From contig NW_020167542.1 of assembly GCF_001641265.1 (NCBI RefSeq), forward strand, positions 310,001-374,000: 64,000 nt of DNA, written 5' to 3'. Within the stretch, counting starts at the first letter, position 1; every line of letters begins with the position of its first letter. This stretch comes from Pseudogymnoascus destructans (lineage: Eukaryota; Ascomycota; Leotiomycetes; Thelebolales; Thelebolaceae). Of the stretch, positions 1 through 12,977 are shown one piece after another. The position numbers and the translations under genes are program-made. The notes below the pieces were generated by a model that was not told where the DNA came from, made no database searches, and saw only the letters and a program-made list of their open reading frames with translations.

Positions 1-178
1 AAAGCTGGCCACAGCTGAACAGAAATCTGTCCAGCCGTAACCAGCTTTTGAAAATTGCCAAAAGCGGACGATTCTTCGTCCAGAACAGGGGGTGGTAGGG
101 GGGCGGCAAGGTTAAATCACCGGCGGCTTCCTTTTCAGGCATTGGTCAAGCCGACGGTCAGGTTGCTAAAACCCTCTA
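1..178. repeat. Dispersed repeat, copy 1 (cut by window edge)
   Basis: This stretch recurs at 41007-41189 in the same orientation, with scattered substitutions and small indels. Both copies begin with AAAGCTGGCC and end with GGTTGCTAAAACCCTCTA. The first 48 bases carry a short inverted repeat (AAAGCTGG at 1-8, CCAGCTTT at 41-48). No coding capacity is visible. It starts exactly at the window edge, so its left limit is unknown. It could be the end of a transposable element, a MITE or a solo terminal repeat. Confidence 0.8.
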
Positions 179-755
179 GTACAGTTAGTGGACGGAAAGA
201 ACGGTCCCTCACTTAAAATGAACATGAAACGCCCAAACGTGCCCGTCCGTCTCTCTTCCATCGAGGATTAATACAGGCATGGGACCCCCTTGCCCTTGCC
301 CCCTCCCTCCTGTTTCCACCCGGAGTGGATTCGAGCTTCTTTGCATGGTATCCTCTCCTCTCCTCTCCTTGGCTGTCCAAACGACCATTACGGCCACACC
401 AAAATATCCAAAATATCCCTCTCCAACCCGTGCTTGTGTCCTTGCGCCAATCCGACCACTATACTCTCTTTGCGAAATCTGCTTTATATTATTATAATCC
501 TTCTTATTTTTGTTTTATTCGTTCCCTAACTTCGCGTTGCTGCATTTGCTTCGAACTCAGCAAATTTATTATTTACTTGTTGTTGCATGTTCGTGAGCGC
601 TTACACGGCTGTGCCAATGCACACCTGCCAGCCCGTACCCCTGAAAACCGACAGCTACCACACATATCTTCCTTGCCTGCCACGATCGCTCCAAACGGGA
701 TCTCGCTGAAACCTGCTGCTGTAAACACCGATTTGGATTCCGTGGGAGCAGGGAG
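179..755. other. Upstream region of the ADF-H gene
   Basis: There is no supported gene here. The stretch is pyrimidine-rich, with CTCCTCTCCTCTCCTT near 351-370 and a T-rich part at 490-530, as is common in fungal promoters and 5' leaders. Several short overlapping reading frames exist, but none has recognisable protein content. Confidence 0.5.
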
Positions 756-3700
756 ATGTCGTTAAATGGCCTGGATGACCTGAAAGTCAAAGAGGCCCAC
801 GATGCCGCCATCGCGGAGCCCGGAGGATGGTGAGTTTCCCCGAGACGTCGAGGGGTCCAATCTTGAAGGGACGCAACCCTGACCGAAGCGCATTTACAGG
901 TTCCTTCTTAAATATGTGACGCGAGACGAGATAGATGTGTTGGGACGCGGTAACAATGGGATAGTGGAGGTCCGGAATGCTATCGCGAGTTACGAGGAGC
1001 CGTCGCCGCTGTTTGGGTTTCTCAAATATAGGCGGAGGAATGTTCTGATCAAATACGTCCCCGAGGGCTCCTCGAGACTGATCCAAGGTGCGTACGCTTC
1101 TGGGAGCCGAAAAGCTCAATTGTGATCTTGGTGACTGACAGATCCGACATCTAGCCCGAGTTACTGTGCACTTCAACGCAATCACGGACCGATTTTCCCC
1201 ATACGATACCTCCTTCTCGATTGATACCGCGAAAGGGCTTAAGGATAGTGCCTTGTCTGCTGCTTGCTCTTTGCATACCGCATCTGGCTCCACCTCTTCA
1301 TCGACCAGTTCTTTGAGGAGGCGGAGGTTGATGGAAATTGCGGAGGATGAAGAAGAGGACCGCCAACAGTCAACTGTGATGGAGGAGCGAGCTTCTACTA
1401 TAAGAGCATCGTCTATTGACGGAGACAGTGACTCGACTGAAGACGAATCGCCCAGCACAGAACCACCCGAACTCCTCACGTCTATGACCTATAAGCCCCA
1501 GGACTCAGAAACAACTCCCGAACAAGATTCCGAGTCGCTCGACCTCACACCTAGCATAAGCGCCGACCCCAGTGTACAATCTTCCGTAGACCACCTTTCA
1601 GAATCCCCAAGACAATCCCTCGATGAAGGTCGCTCGTCCATGCAAGAGGGCCCATCGGACTTCAGAAACTACAGTTCTTATCCAGCACCTGGGAGACCAA
1701 AGATAAAACTTGGGCCCCGCCCTTCGCTTGACACCGCCGGACGACCACAGACATCCTCCTCCGCAAACTACAGGCCAGTGTCTACCTTACCTGCTAATGT
1801 TAAGCTATTTTCCAGAAGCTCTAAGAGGCCCAAGGAGCGTCCGCAATCGCAACACCCTGGCGTGAACCCCACCATGATGATTTCACCCCCACAACTTGGC
1901 GATCCAACAACCAACCCCAACGACCAGGTCGTTCGACCATATACGAGTGGAGGCCGACCAACAACTAGCTCTGGAGCTTCATTTACAAGCACGATGTCTA
2001 CAAATACTGTTACCTCAAAGTTGCCGACAATGACGCCAGAAAAGGCCCGACTTATGAAGGCTATGGAGCTGCGAAAGAAAAAGAAGAATGCCCTCCGACA
2101 AGAGCACTTGGTGTCACTACCAGCAGATGCAGTTACCGAGGCGGAGAAAACAGTCGAGCCTGCAGTGGAACCTACCCTTGCTGCCGAGCCTGTTCCTGTT
2201 GCTGAGCCTGGTCCTATCGTTGAGCCGACCCCTTCTGCCCAGGCTGCACCTACTGTCGCTGAGGAGCTTACGGAGGAGGAAACTACACCAACTTTACCAA
2301 ATGATACCAAAGAGGAACCAGAAAATCCATTAGCAGCATCTACCACCAGCGCCACTGAATCTGATGCGACGGCTAATGGCTCTGATCCTGCGACACCACT
2401 TACAGTTTCGGAGCCAGCGGAGTCGACTAGAGCCTCATCGGTATCAGACTCAACGGATGAGACAATCCAAGCCTCTACAGCAAATAAAGAGGTTGCCGCT
2501 GTGGAAGATATAAGCCAGAGTGATCCCACTTCGCCGGACAATGGTCACGAGTCAGGTCACGTTGAACAGAGTCTACCACAACCACTGATAGGGATTGACA
2601 ACGCTGTTGCTGTGCCTGAAAAGGAAATTATTGCTGAGGCTCAGGAAACCCCAGTCATAATTCCAGATACCCCCAAGGCGCAGGAACAAGAGGTGCCAAC
2701 AGTGGTTGTCCCAGATGTACTTGAAGAAGCACCCGTAGTTGAAGAAGCCCCTGTGAAGTCTGACTTACCGACAGAGCAAACAGAAAGCACTACCTCTACC
2801 GTGGCTGATTCTCAGCCTGAACCAGAAACCAAGGAATTGGCACCAGAGGTTCAGGTAAGGGAAGACAAGTCCCCATCTGCTTTTATTACAGACATTGCGA
2901 CTGAAGTTTCGCCCATGCCAGTGCAAGTGGATCAGAATGAGGAGGCTGAAGCCAAGGTTGTGGTTTCAGTGGATCCTGGAGATGAATCTCTGCCAGAAGT
3001 TAAGGCCCCAATGAAAATACCTAGGTCGAAGTTCTCTTCCCAAAGTCTTGCGGAACCGGAATCAAATAATGGAAGTGGTGCAGCTAAATCTAACGGGCAG
3101 GAAGGAGCCCCGCGGAGCGAATCGCCCAAAAGGCGACTAGCCCTGATGGAGCCTATTCGCACGGATTTGCAAATGAGCAGGCCTAACTCGGAAGTTGACT
3201 TCCTAAACAACGAAGCTTTCATGGATGAGCTGCAGTCGGCCACGGTTCAGGAAGCGAAGCCTATATCAGTTGCTAAGTCACCAATGACTCCAGCTTTTCC
3301 CCGAGATGCCAAGAAGGGCCCGGGTGTCTCTGATCGATTCTCCCGTGCCTTTTCGAACCCGTCGAAGAAGGACAACCAGCACCTGACACCGCAACAACTG
3401 GAACCCACCCGATCGGTATCAGCAGGATCGGCATATCTCAACCGCATTAGCCAGCAGTCATCGTCATCACCGGTCATTAAGAAGGTGAACGTTGGATCTG
3501 GAATCTCGCAAAGGATTAAGGCTTTGGAGAAGCTTTCTAGCACAACCGGAACCCCTGTGGCTCCGCAAGGCACTGGACCTGTTGTTGGCGCAGCTCCGAC
3601 CTTCTTTGCTGTGCGGAAATCACAAAGCGCCGGAGGCTCTAAGTCGCCGTCGATTGCGGAGAGAGCCAACTCTTTGACCAGGCAGTCGCCTTCACAGTTA

Positions 3701-4863
3701 ATGTCCCATGATTCTTCGCCCGAACAATTCAAGAATCGCGACCGTTCATACTCGATTAAGAACACGACGGACGCATTCAACTCTTCCCCAACTAACACAC
3801 ACACGCGAGCTCGTCCTGAGTCGATCTCAGTGACAGCACGCATCATCCGCGATCCAAACCACCCGTACTCAGGAAAATCCGATATGCCATCGGATTACAC
3901 CACCCTTTCCTTAAAACAGTCACCTCTTGTGATTGATCACCAAAAATTCAAGCCAGCTCCAGTCCAGCTGCCAATGAAGGAGTCAATCGATAACAAAGAG
4001 CTACCTACGACGCCAGCTAAGAAGGAGCGAAGGTCTTCAATCACTGTAGTTAAAGAGCTTATTAGCGAGACCCGAAACTCATTTGCTGAGCGCCGCAAGT
4101 CTATGACTATCGAACCAGGAATTATTTCTAGCGCGATGTCTATGCGCTCCCCATCGAGGCCGTCTTCTACCCACCAAGGCTCGTCGGGACGGCCGCTCTC
4201 GATCAGCAGCCGCCGATCGAGCCGCGAATTTGGTAATGTTATGTTGCCTACTTCGAGTATACTGTCACTCTCGACGAGCGAAGAGAACACCGAGAAAAAG
4301 GCCAGCCGCACAAGCCGCATGTTGCACCGCATGTCGTCCTCGTTTTCGTCTAGCCGCAAGACGCTGTCCCACGCCATGTCCCCCACCGTTAGGGAAGAGT
4401 CTGAGCCGCCTGCGACAGGCGTCTCCATGAGCCCTTCAAACTACTCCAGCATGTCTGGTCCCGCCACCACAATGGTGGAGATGGGCGATATCAACGTGCA
4501 GTTCCCGGATAACCTGCTCTGGAAGAGGCGGGCTATGCGCCTCGATTCCCAGGGGTTCCTGATCCTGACTCAGTCCCAGGCGGGTAAGTCAACAGACAAG
4601 GCGGCGGGAGTAAAGAAGTACCACCTCAGTGATTTCCGCACACCGGCTATCCCTGATATGGAGGCGGAGGAGCTTCCTAACAGCGTTGTGCTTGATTTCG
4701 TAGATGGGAGTGGCTTGCAATTTGCGTGTGAGGATCGGGGAGGGCAGGTTGGGGTTTTACAAAGTAAGTGGCGTCCATATGTTGCGGCTACATGCATCCG
4801 TACTAACGCACTGTCATAGAATTGCTCGAAGCACATAGCACCTGGGTTGCCTACGGGCAGTGA
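756..4863 (+). CDS. Large ADF-H (cofilin-like) actin-binding domain protein with disordered tail
   Basis: The model has four exons, 756-829, 900-1087, 1155-4763 and 4820-4863, giving 1304 residues. Residues about 5-120, built from exons 1-3, look like an actin-depolymerising factor homology domain. They show the order GWFLLKY, a Gly-rich turn LGRGNNGI, PLFGFLKY, VLIKYVPE, then ARVTVHF and PYDTSFSI, as in Abp1/coactosin-type ADF-H domains. The remaining ~1180 residues are Ser/Thr/Pro/Glu-rich and apparently disordered. They include Val-Glu-Pro repeats around 2150-2240 and many SP/TP sites. The final ~110 residues are again compact and conserved-looking. The ATG at 756 is chosen because it opens directly into the domain. 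The role is presumably at cortical actin, and this is inferred from the domain only. Fungal databases sometimes label such proteins 'GPI-anchored', but I see no signal peptide or GPI tail. Confidence 0.8.
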
Positions 4864-4882
4864 TAGCCCGGACAGGCATTCC

Positions 4883-5062
4883 ACATCAACATTCACATAC
4901 ACCATCTTTCGCCCCAGCTTTCACATCAACTCTCACCCCCAACTTTCAGACACAAGCTTTAACACCAGCTTACACCCCCAACTTTTACTCCAGCTTTCAC
5001 CCCCAACTTTCGCTCCAACCTTTCATCCCAACTTTCACACCCCCCAACTTTACACCAACTTT
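4883..5062 (+). repeat. Degenerate CCAACTTTCAC-like minisatellite
   Basis: About a dozen imperfect units of the type CCCCCAACTTTCACxCCAGCTTT follow one another, starting about 20 bases past the stop codon of the ADF-H gene. The unit length varies. It probably lies in the 3' untranslated region of that gene. Confidence 0.65.
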
Positions 5063-5510
5063 TCATATTCAGGCGCCATTTTATTAGCGGCAGCGCCTTG
5101 TCGTCCTTTGAGTTATACCCGCCGAGAGGGAGGTGAGACATATGGCGAGACATTCCCGCAGGAGGCGGATATTCGGGTTTGCATAATTCCAAAAAGTGAA
5201 CTGTACAGTATGTACAGTAGAGTATTAGGATATGAGATACCACGTTCGTAGAACACCTTCGATTCTGATGCAATGTTAAAGAATTTTTGTTATGGCATGA
5301 GCTGTCTCTACTCAGGGTTTGATAATGTGATTTTGAATGGGTATCATATGTGCGCCTTCGTCTGTACCTGTTTATATATGCCTCCTGCCACTCCGTATCT
5401 ACTTGCTGCTTGAATAGGAGACATGAGCTCATTATCATGAGCTCGATCTACCTCCACACTGTGAGACAAGAGTAAAGCCTCTGAACCCCCCAGTCACTAG
5501 TAGAACGCTA

Positions 5511-5538
5511 GCAAGCGGCAAGCGGCAAGCGGCAAGCA
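5511..5538. repeat. 7-bp tandem repeat (GCAAGCG x4)
   Basis: Four consecutive GCAAGCG units are present, the last ending in A. This is a simple intergenic microsatellite. Confidence 0.8.
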
Positions 5539-6173
5539 CAAGCGCCAATAGTGACTTGGCCCACTACTGTGACGGAACCAGAGAGTGCGGTGGCCATCTC
5601 GGACACGGACGTGGCTGCTGTACACCACTTTTGTCATAACCGCACTTACATTAACTCCGCCTCAAACGAACCTCTCGGCATCTACCAAACATCCTTGCCC
5701 CCAACAAATCCACAACATCTGGTTCATTATTCAGGGCCTGCATCTTTGTTCTCCTACTTATTGCATGTTCTCTCTATTGTGAATCTCCACCATTTACCCC
5801 ATTATACGATCTCTTGTTATCCCGCCTAATGGCGTAATCGATGGCACAGGAACGCACGCATTCGCAGCGCACGAGATCGGTTGCTCCTTCGATTTTTGAC
5901 GAGAACGAACCGACTTCTGACGCTTTCCATTCTGCGACCCCTTCTTCTCTCATTTCTAGCCTCAGGTACATACTCGCGCAATCTTTATCTTCCCTCGCCA
6001 CTTCTTCTTTTGTCCTCCCAAGCCAGACTCCTCCTCGGCTCTCTCTCTCTCCCCAAGCCGTACACCACAACTCCAGATCACACTTGGCTCACCCTCAACG
6101 TCCAACGGCTACCATCTGCAGTAACCGTGGGAAGTTGGGAACGGAGTCGGGTATCATATAGAACAAGTCACTC

Positions 6174-9100
6174 ATGTCTGCCAGAAACACTCGTGCGTCC
6201 GCCCGACAAGCAGCTACCTCCTCCGATCTAGCCCCTACCACGCCATCCCAACCTACTCCCGCAGCCCGCCCATCGAGGAAGCGCAAGGCTGCTGAACGCG
6301 AACCCAGCCCACTTCTCGAGCCCGAACCTGCGAAACCGGCAAAGTCGAAACGACGCCAGAAACGCCAGAGGACGACGGAACAGGAGACTACGGCTGCACC
6401 AGCGGCTCCACCTACAAGGCAGAGGAAGGGAAAATCTACAGCGGTCATGGCGAGTCCGGGGTTAGTGATACTGGTGGAGGTTCCGGTGGCATGTGTGATA
6501 TACTGACAATGGTTATAGAGCGTCTGCTGGCCCAGCAAATGAGGGAGGAAGCGCGGCTAGCTCTGCAACTCGCAAGTCTAATAGAAACAAGAAGAGCAAC
6601 ACAGGTTTGTGTCACAGATCGAGGAATTATCTACCACAGTACTGATGTAATCTCTCTTAGATTTGGCAGCTGCAGCAGCGGCAACACCAACCGCACCGCG
6701 AAAGTCGAAGAAGCAACACAAAAATGCCGAAGCCGAGGCGGACCCCAACGAGGGAAATGATGTAGAGCCCGGCGATGAGGATGATGACGACGAAGATGAC
6801 AGTGGTGATAACGACAATGACGATCTGCCGCGCGGATTCAATGAAGAAGACGAAGATGATGATCCGTTTGGAGGGTTTGGCGGCCCAGGAGGCCCACCAC
6901 ATGGCCTCTCGAACACGCTAAGGGCCCTCAGCGGCATGATGTCTGGGGTATCGTCGAGGCTGCGCGAGATTCTAAGCAACCTAAAGCAGAAGGAAGACCC
7001 TTCTATGCAACTTATTGCACTTCAAGAGCTGTCGGAGATCCTGCTAGTTTCTACGGAAGATAACCTATCTGGGCACTTCTCTCCCGACGCATTTGTCAAG
7101 GAGTTAGTGACCTTGATGCAGCCCTCGGATTTCGGAGAAGAAAATCCGGAGATGATGCTTCTTGCGTGCCGATGCATTGCCAATCTTATGGAGGCTCTGC
7201 CGGCGAGCACAGCGAACGTCGTATATGGCGGTGCAGTACCGATTCTTTGCCAGAAACTCCTCGAGATTCATTATATCGATTTGGCAGAGCAGGCTTTGAG
7301 CACCCTGGAGAAGATCTCGGTCGAGTATCCGGCTTCCATTGTTCGCGAAGGGGGGCTCACAGCTTGCCTGACCTACCTCGACTTTTTTGCTACGAGCACG
7401 CAAAGGACCGCCGTTACTACAGCTGCTAACTGTTGCCGAAATATCCCAGAGGATTCGTTCCCGGTTATTCGCGATGTTATGCCGATCTTGCTCAACGTCC
7501 TTAGCAGCAATGATCAGAAGGTTGTAGAGCAGGGTTCCCTGTGTGTATCTCGAGTCGTGGAGAGTTTTAGATATCAACCGGCTAAGCTCGAGGAACTTGT
7601 CAGCAGCGATCTCCTGAAGGCTATTCTGCGCCTTCTCCTGCCAGGCACCACCAACTTGATCGGGCCAAGCATCCATACGCAGTTCCTTAGGGTTCTGGCC
7701 TTCACAGCGAAAGCAAGCCCTACTCTCTCTGCGGAACTCTTCAAGATGAACGTAGTTGAGACGCTATATCAGATTTTGACCGGTGTATCACCACCAAATG
7801 GCGTTCACGACGTCGCCTCTAAGCTAGACAGCGTTGTCATTATGCAAGCTCTGATACACAGACCCCGAGAGCAGGTTATTGAGACATTGAATGTCATCTG
7901 CGAGCTCCTTCCTGGCGTACCGCAAGACCTGCCCTCGTTCATGGATGATGCATTCGAGATTGCAATTGCCTCTGAGCCATCGAGCACGTCGTCGCGGAAG
8001 AAGTCGCTGAACGAGAAGCGAATCGAGCTCCTTGAAGGCTGCAAGGAGGAACTGAAGCGCTTTGCTGTCATCCTGTTCCCCACGCTTACAGATGCGTTCT
8101 CGAGCACGGTTAACCTCAGTGTTCGCCAGAAGGTTCTCACGGCACAGTTGAAGATGTTGTCTACGCTGGATAGGGATATTATTATGGAGGCCCTTCGAAC
8201 CTTGCCATACGCATCGTTCTTGGCCGCTATATTGTCTCAGCAGGATCACCCAACTCTGGTAAACTCGGCGCTTCAAGCTGCAGAGTTACTCCTGACCCGT
8301 CTGGATGATGTGTATCGCTATCAGTTCTACCGCGAGGGTGTCATCACTGAGATCACCAAACTCGCTCAGTCTGCAGAGCCCGTAGAGGAAGAGGGTAAGA
8401 AGCCCGAGTCAGGTGAAGCTACTGAGAATGCCGAGGCGAAAGCTACAGAGGTAACTGTGGGCAATGCTACGGCCGAACCGGCAGTCGCAAATGATAGAGA
8501 TGAGGAAGATAACTCCTCAGACGGCGACAACGATGATGAGAATGACGTTGACATGGATGATCCCCAAGATGACAGATCGGTGAGCGATGGGAGCTCTCGG
8601 ACGTCTAGTGTGTCGTTGGACGGCCAGCGCCATTCATTGCCTGAGGGGGTGACGACAATGCAGCAGCTTATTGTGCAGCGAGCCAAGAAGTTCCTCGAAA
8701 TCCACGAGAACGAGAAGAACAGCAAGATTATGAAGAAGAAGGCGACGAAGATACTTTCGAACTTGCAGGATTTGGCGGTGAAGATTGAGGATTTCTATCT
8801 CCGCCAACAATTCGGGGATGGCGTAGAGCTGTTTGACCAACTGGCTGCGTACTTCGACGGTGATGTGCTGGAGAGTGTTACTAGCGCAGAGCTGTTGAAC
8901 TCCGAAGTCGTTCGTGTGCTTTTGGAGGTCTTCAACAACCCCGATGAAGAACTTGCCAATGATGCGCGATCGGCGTTCCTTGAGGTGTTTATGGGCCGCA
9001 CTGTTAACAGAAAGCCAAAGACGGCGACTGCAGACTCTCCAGCCACGCCATTCAGTGTTCTCATTCACAAGCTGCAAGATTTGCTTAGCCGTACTGAGCA

Positions 9101-11940
9101 CTTCGAGGTTGTCACTGTTCACCAGAATACTTTCGATGGCAATAGGAGCAGTGCCGCATCTATGCTTGCGAAACAAATTCGCTTGAAGCTTGTTGCAGAT
9201 GATGACTCCGATATCCCTCGTGCGTACCGAAACATTATGGTGTCTATCCATGCAATTGCAACCTTCAAGGCCCTTGACGACTATTTACGCCCTCGCATCA
9301 GTATTTCTGAGCGCTCAAGAAGCTCCAGGCATCGTGATGGACTGAGCGGTGCGCTTGCAGCTCTTGCAGCGGCAGGCATGGCCAACCCTTACGGACCTCC
9401 TAGCGCGGCCTCGAGACTGGCAGAACGTCAATTTGCCGCTGCTATGGCTGGACACGCTGCCCCTCCTCCACCCCCCTCCGCTCCAAGAAGCTCGCGTAGG
9501 CACAAGTCGAAGACTGCGCCAACTCCAGCATCGGCCACGGAATCAACAACTGGAACCCCGCAAGAAAAGCCTGCCCGCCGCTCTAGTCGCCGTCGACAGG
9601 CTCAGTCGGATCAAATCCCTCCTCCGCCACCACCACCTCAGCAGGATGATGATAGCTTGCAGGGCGCCCTTGAGTGTGCTGATGAGAGAATGCTCTCAGA
9701 AGATGATGAGATGGATGATAGCGCTGCACTTGATACGATTGTTGGGGAGCTCAATGAAGAGATGGAGGAGGACAATGGCGAGGATCCTGGAGCTGTTAAC
9801 CTCGAGGTTGCAGTGGGTGGAAAGATTACAGCCAGAAAAGAGGATGGAACTAAAGTAGCCACTCCAGCACAAGCGCCGCCAGGCTCAGTAGCTGCACACG
9901 GCCCACCCTCTGCGCAGCCAGCTACATCTGCACCGCCTGCCGCTGCCACTCCGACTCAGCCAAACAGGCCGATGTCTTATGCGGCGGCAATCCAAGCCAC
10001 CCCTCAGGACTGGCATATTGAGTTTAGTCTCGACGACAAGCCTATCTCTAACGAGATTACAATCTACAGAGCTGTCCACAGCACCACGGGACAGATTGAT
10101 GAGCAGACAGGCCGCAACGTCTGGTCGGGTGTCCACGCGATCAAGTTCAAGCGGGTTACAGGACCTCCCCCAGCTGAGCCAAGCTCCTTCACACAGGCAA
10201 ACGAGGCGGCTGAGACAACCGCGTCTGGCATTCCAGCTTCATTAGACAAGCACCCAGCCACATCCTCGATTCTGAGACTGTTGAACATTCTTCATGCTCT
10301 CAACGCCAATATCGATGATGTTTTGGCCGAGAACAAGGACACGCTGAAGCTCAATGTCGAGCCCCTGTCTCAATTTGTTAACACGAAGCTGACCGCGAAG
10401 CTCAATCGCCAGCTCGAAGAGCCACTCATTGTAGCGAGCAATTGTCTGCCTAGCTGGAGCGAAGATCTGGCTCATTTGTACCCGTTCCTCTTCCCATTCG
10501 AGACGAGGCATCTGTTCCTTCAATCGACGTCGTTTGGGTACGCTCGATCGATGACTCGCTGGCAAAATGCCCAGTCCGCGGATGAATCACGCCGCGATCG
10601 CCATAGAGACGAGAGGCCATTCCTTGGACGTCTCCAGCGCCAGAAGGTTCGCATCTCGCGTTCCAAGATTCTCGAGTCTGCCTTGAAGGTTATGGAGCTC
10701 TATGGTGCCTCCCAGAGCATGCTGGAGGTCGAATACTTCGACGAGGTAGGAACAGGACTTGGGCCTACGCTGGAGTTTTATTCAACGGTGTCCAAGGAGT
10801 TCTCTAAGAAGAAGCTCAAGTTGTGGCGTGAGACGGAGGGCAACGACAGTGACGAGTATGCCTTTGGTCTACGCGGTCTCTTCCCAGCGCCCATGTCTGA
10901 GGAGCAGGCGCAACATGAGAACGGCAAGAAGATCCTGCACCTGTTTAAGATGCTTGGCAAGTTTGTGGCTAGGTCCATGATTGATTCTCGTATTATTGAT
11001 GTTTCATTCAATCCTACCTTTTTCAGAATCGGGGATGAGTCGACAACCGTCACGCCTAGTCTCGGAGCTGTCAAGACCGTTGATGCGCAGTTGGCGGCTT
11101 CGCTCAAGCTGATCAAGAAGTTTGTGCTAGCGAAGAAGGCTGTTGATGAGAATGGTAGCTTTACTGCGGCTGAGAAGGTCGCTGCTGCTGAGAATATCCT
11201 GGTCGCTGGTGTGCGCATTGACGAGCTTGGACTGGATTTCACAATGCCTGGGTACTCGTCTATCGAGCTCATTCACAATGGATCCCATACCGCAGTCACT
11301 ATCGACAATGTAGACCTATATCTCGAGAAGGTCATTGATATGACTCTCGGCAGCGGTGTACAGAGACAGGTCGACGCGTTCCGCACTGGATTCACGCAGG
11401 TGTTCCCGTACTCGGCATTGAGCGCGTTCACCCCAAACGAGCTGGTCATGCTATTTGGTCGTGTAGATGAGGATTGGTCTTTGGAGAGTATGTTTTACCC
11501 CTATTGCATGATTATTGTTTATATACTAATTACAATCGCAGCATTGATGGATTCGATCAAGGCCGACCACGGCTTCAATATGGACAGCAAGAGTGTAAAG
11601 AACCTGCTTCAAACTATGAGCGAGTTGAGCGCCACCCAGCGTCGTGATTTCTTGCAGTTCACTACGGGAAGCCCGAAGCTTCCTATTGGGGGTACGTATT
11701 TTCACACATGTATATCCCTTTTCATTGCTGACAGAAAGCACAGGCTTTAAAAACCTCACGCCGTTGTTCACCGTAGTCTGCAAGCCGAGCGAACCACCCT
11801 ACACCTCCGACGACTATCTCCCCAGCGTCATGACCTGCGTGAACTATCTTAAGCTGCCAGATTATACCGATCTGGAAGTCATGAAGCGCCGCATGGACAC
11901 TGCTATTAAGGAGGGACAGGGTGCCTTCCATTTGTCTTAA
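6174..11940 (+). CDS. UFD4: HECT-type E3 ubiquitin ligase, Ufd4/TRIP12 family
   Basis: The model has five exons, 6174-6460, 6519-6604, 6661-11487, 11542-11691 and 11744-11940, giving 1848 residues. The product attaches ubiquitin to proteins, classically in the ubiquitin-fusion degradation and N-degron pathways (family knowledge). It has a basic Lys/Arg-rich N-terminus that is nuclear-signal-like, then acidic Asp/Glu runs. A long armadillo-type helical region follows (residues about 200-500, with LQELSEILL and ALSTLEKISVEYP). The middle is acidic and Pro-rich. A C-terminal HECT domain includes EVEYFDEVGTGLGPTLEFY and ends in the catalytic loop TCVNYLKLPDY, whose Cys codon is 11836-11838. The last two small introns interrupt the HECT C-lobe. 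The start is the first ATG that leads through exon 2 (GPANEGGSAASSATRKS) into the main frame. The length fits the family (1500-1900 residues). Confidence 0.95.
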
Positions 11941-12977
11941 ACAAACAAAAAAGTAGTGACGAATTTTGGGCCCCCTCTGAGTTGGGGATCTAATTAATTT
12001 TACCAGCTTTCTACGATGCGCCCCTTTCTAAGCGGACATCCCACTAAAAAAAGAGAATGTGCATAAATCGTTGAGGTGTGGCTACGTCTTTTATCTTCGT
12101 TATTTCCTTTTTTTATGTTTTTTTTTTCCCGAAATGAATGGGAAATATGTATTTATCGAGCTCTTTTGCAACCCTTTCCCCAGATATGATAGGCATGAGA
12201 TATGGGTCCCGTTTTTTAGGAGGATGGGACGTGAAGAAAGATAGCATCACAAGGGAAGTTTCAGGCGTTGGGGATGGATGGGGGGAGGGGAGGATGGGAG
12301 TTGATGTACTGATTGATGGACGCTGGTTTGTTGGGATGGTTTAGCTTAGATAGAGGAATTGATTGGTTTTTGATGTGAGTGTTGTTTGAGATATGGTGGG
12401 AATGTTTGATGCTGTGTAGGAGGGGGGGTGTGTGTAGTGAATCATTCCCCTTGTTGTATAACCGTACCATCCCCAGATTCAAACATCCAGTGTCTACCTC
12501 ATCTTTACACAACTCTGAATCCGGCTCAGCCGCCTTCTTAATGGCTAGTCGGATTTCGGCGCATTCTGTAACAACTCATTTCGCCGGACAAAGGATGTAG
12601 TATTTGCTGAACCGAGAAACCCGTCTTCTCAACGACTCCGACGGGATGTTTTGCCGCGGATTAATGTCTCGGTACTCAGGCCTGCGTATAATCAGTATCA
12701 GTCATTGGAGTTGTCTGGACAGAGTAGGTTAGCGTATTTCCCCTCCAGCTAACAAGGGTCATTTTTAGCGTTGGCCATTAAAATATCATAATGCGGGCGC
12801 ATCTCCCAAACCCCCACCAATGACTCTCCCAGAATAAACAAATACATGAAGATGGAAAGCCTGATCTACGAAGACCGCACATACGCATACGAATCTCCAC
12901 TCTCACTTCCATTTGACTAGATATGCGAGTTTAATATTCTGATATCCATTCATAATCTTGCTGTATTTTCTGGAAAT
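11941..12977. other. Intergenic region, UFD4 to Cue2-like gene
   Basis: About 1 kb without a supported gene. T-rich runs follow the UFD4 stop (12090-12130, consistent with 3' end formation). A G-rich purine stretch lies at 12265-12430. A moderately AC-rich leader precedes the next ATG. No RNA gene or repeat was recognised. Confidence 0.45.

Larger units (their letters stand above)
4864..6173. other. Intergenic region, ADF-H gene to UFD4
   Basis: This is about 1.3 kb without a supported gene. It holds a CT-rich degenerate repeat just after the upstream stop codon (4883-5062) and a 7-bp tandem repeat (5511-5538). A pyrimidine-rich stretch around 5930-6070 is probably the promoter and leader of the HECT ligase. 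Short open frames in 5841-6231 are low-complexity and overlap the real UFD4 start. Confidence 0.5.

Noticed and set aside
1768..2541. 257-codon minus-strand open frame
   Set aside because: It lies antisense inside the disordered part of the ADF-H gene. Its composition (Ser/Val/Gly) mirrors the repetitive sense codons, with no family likeness.
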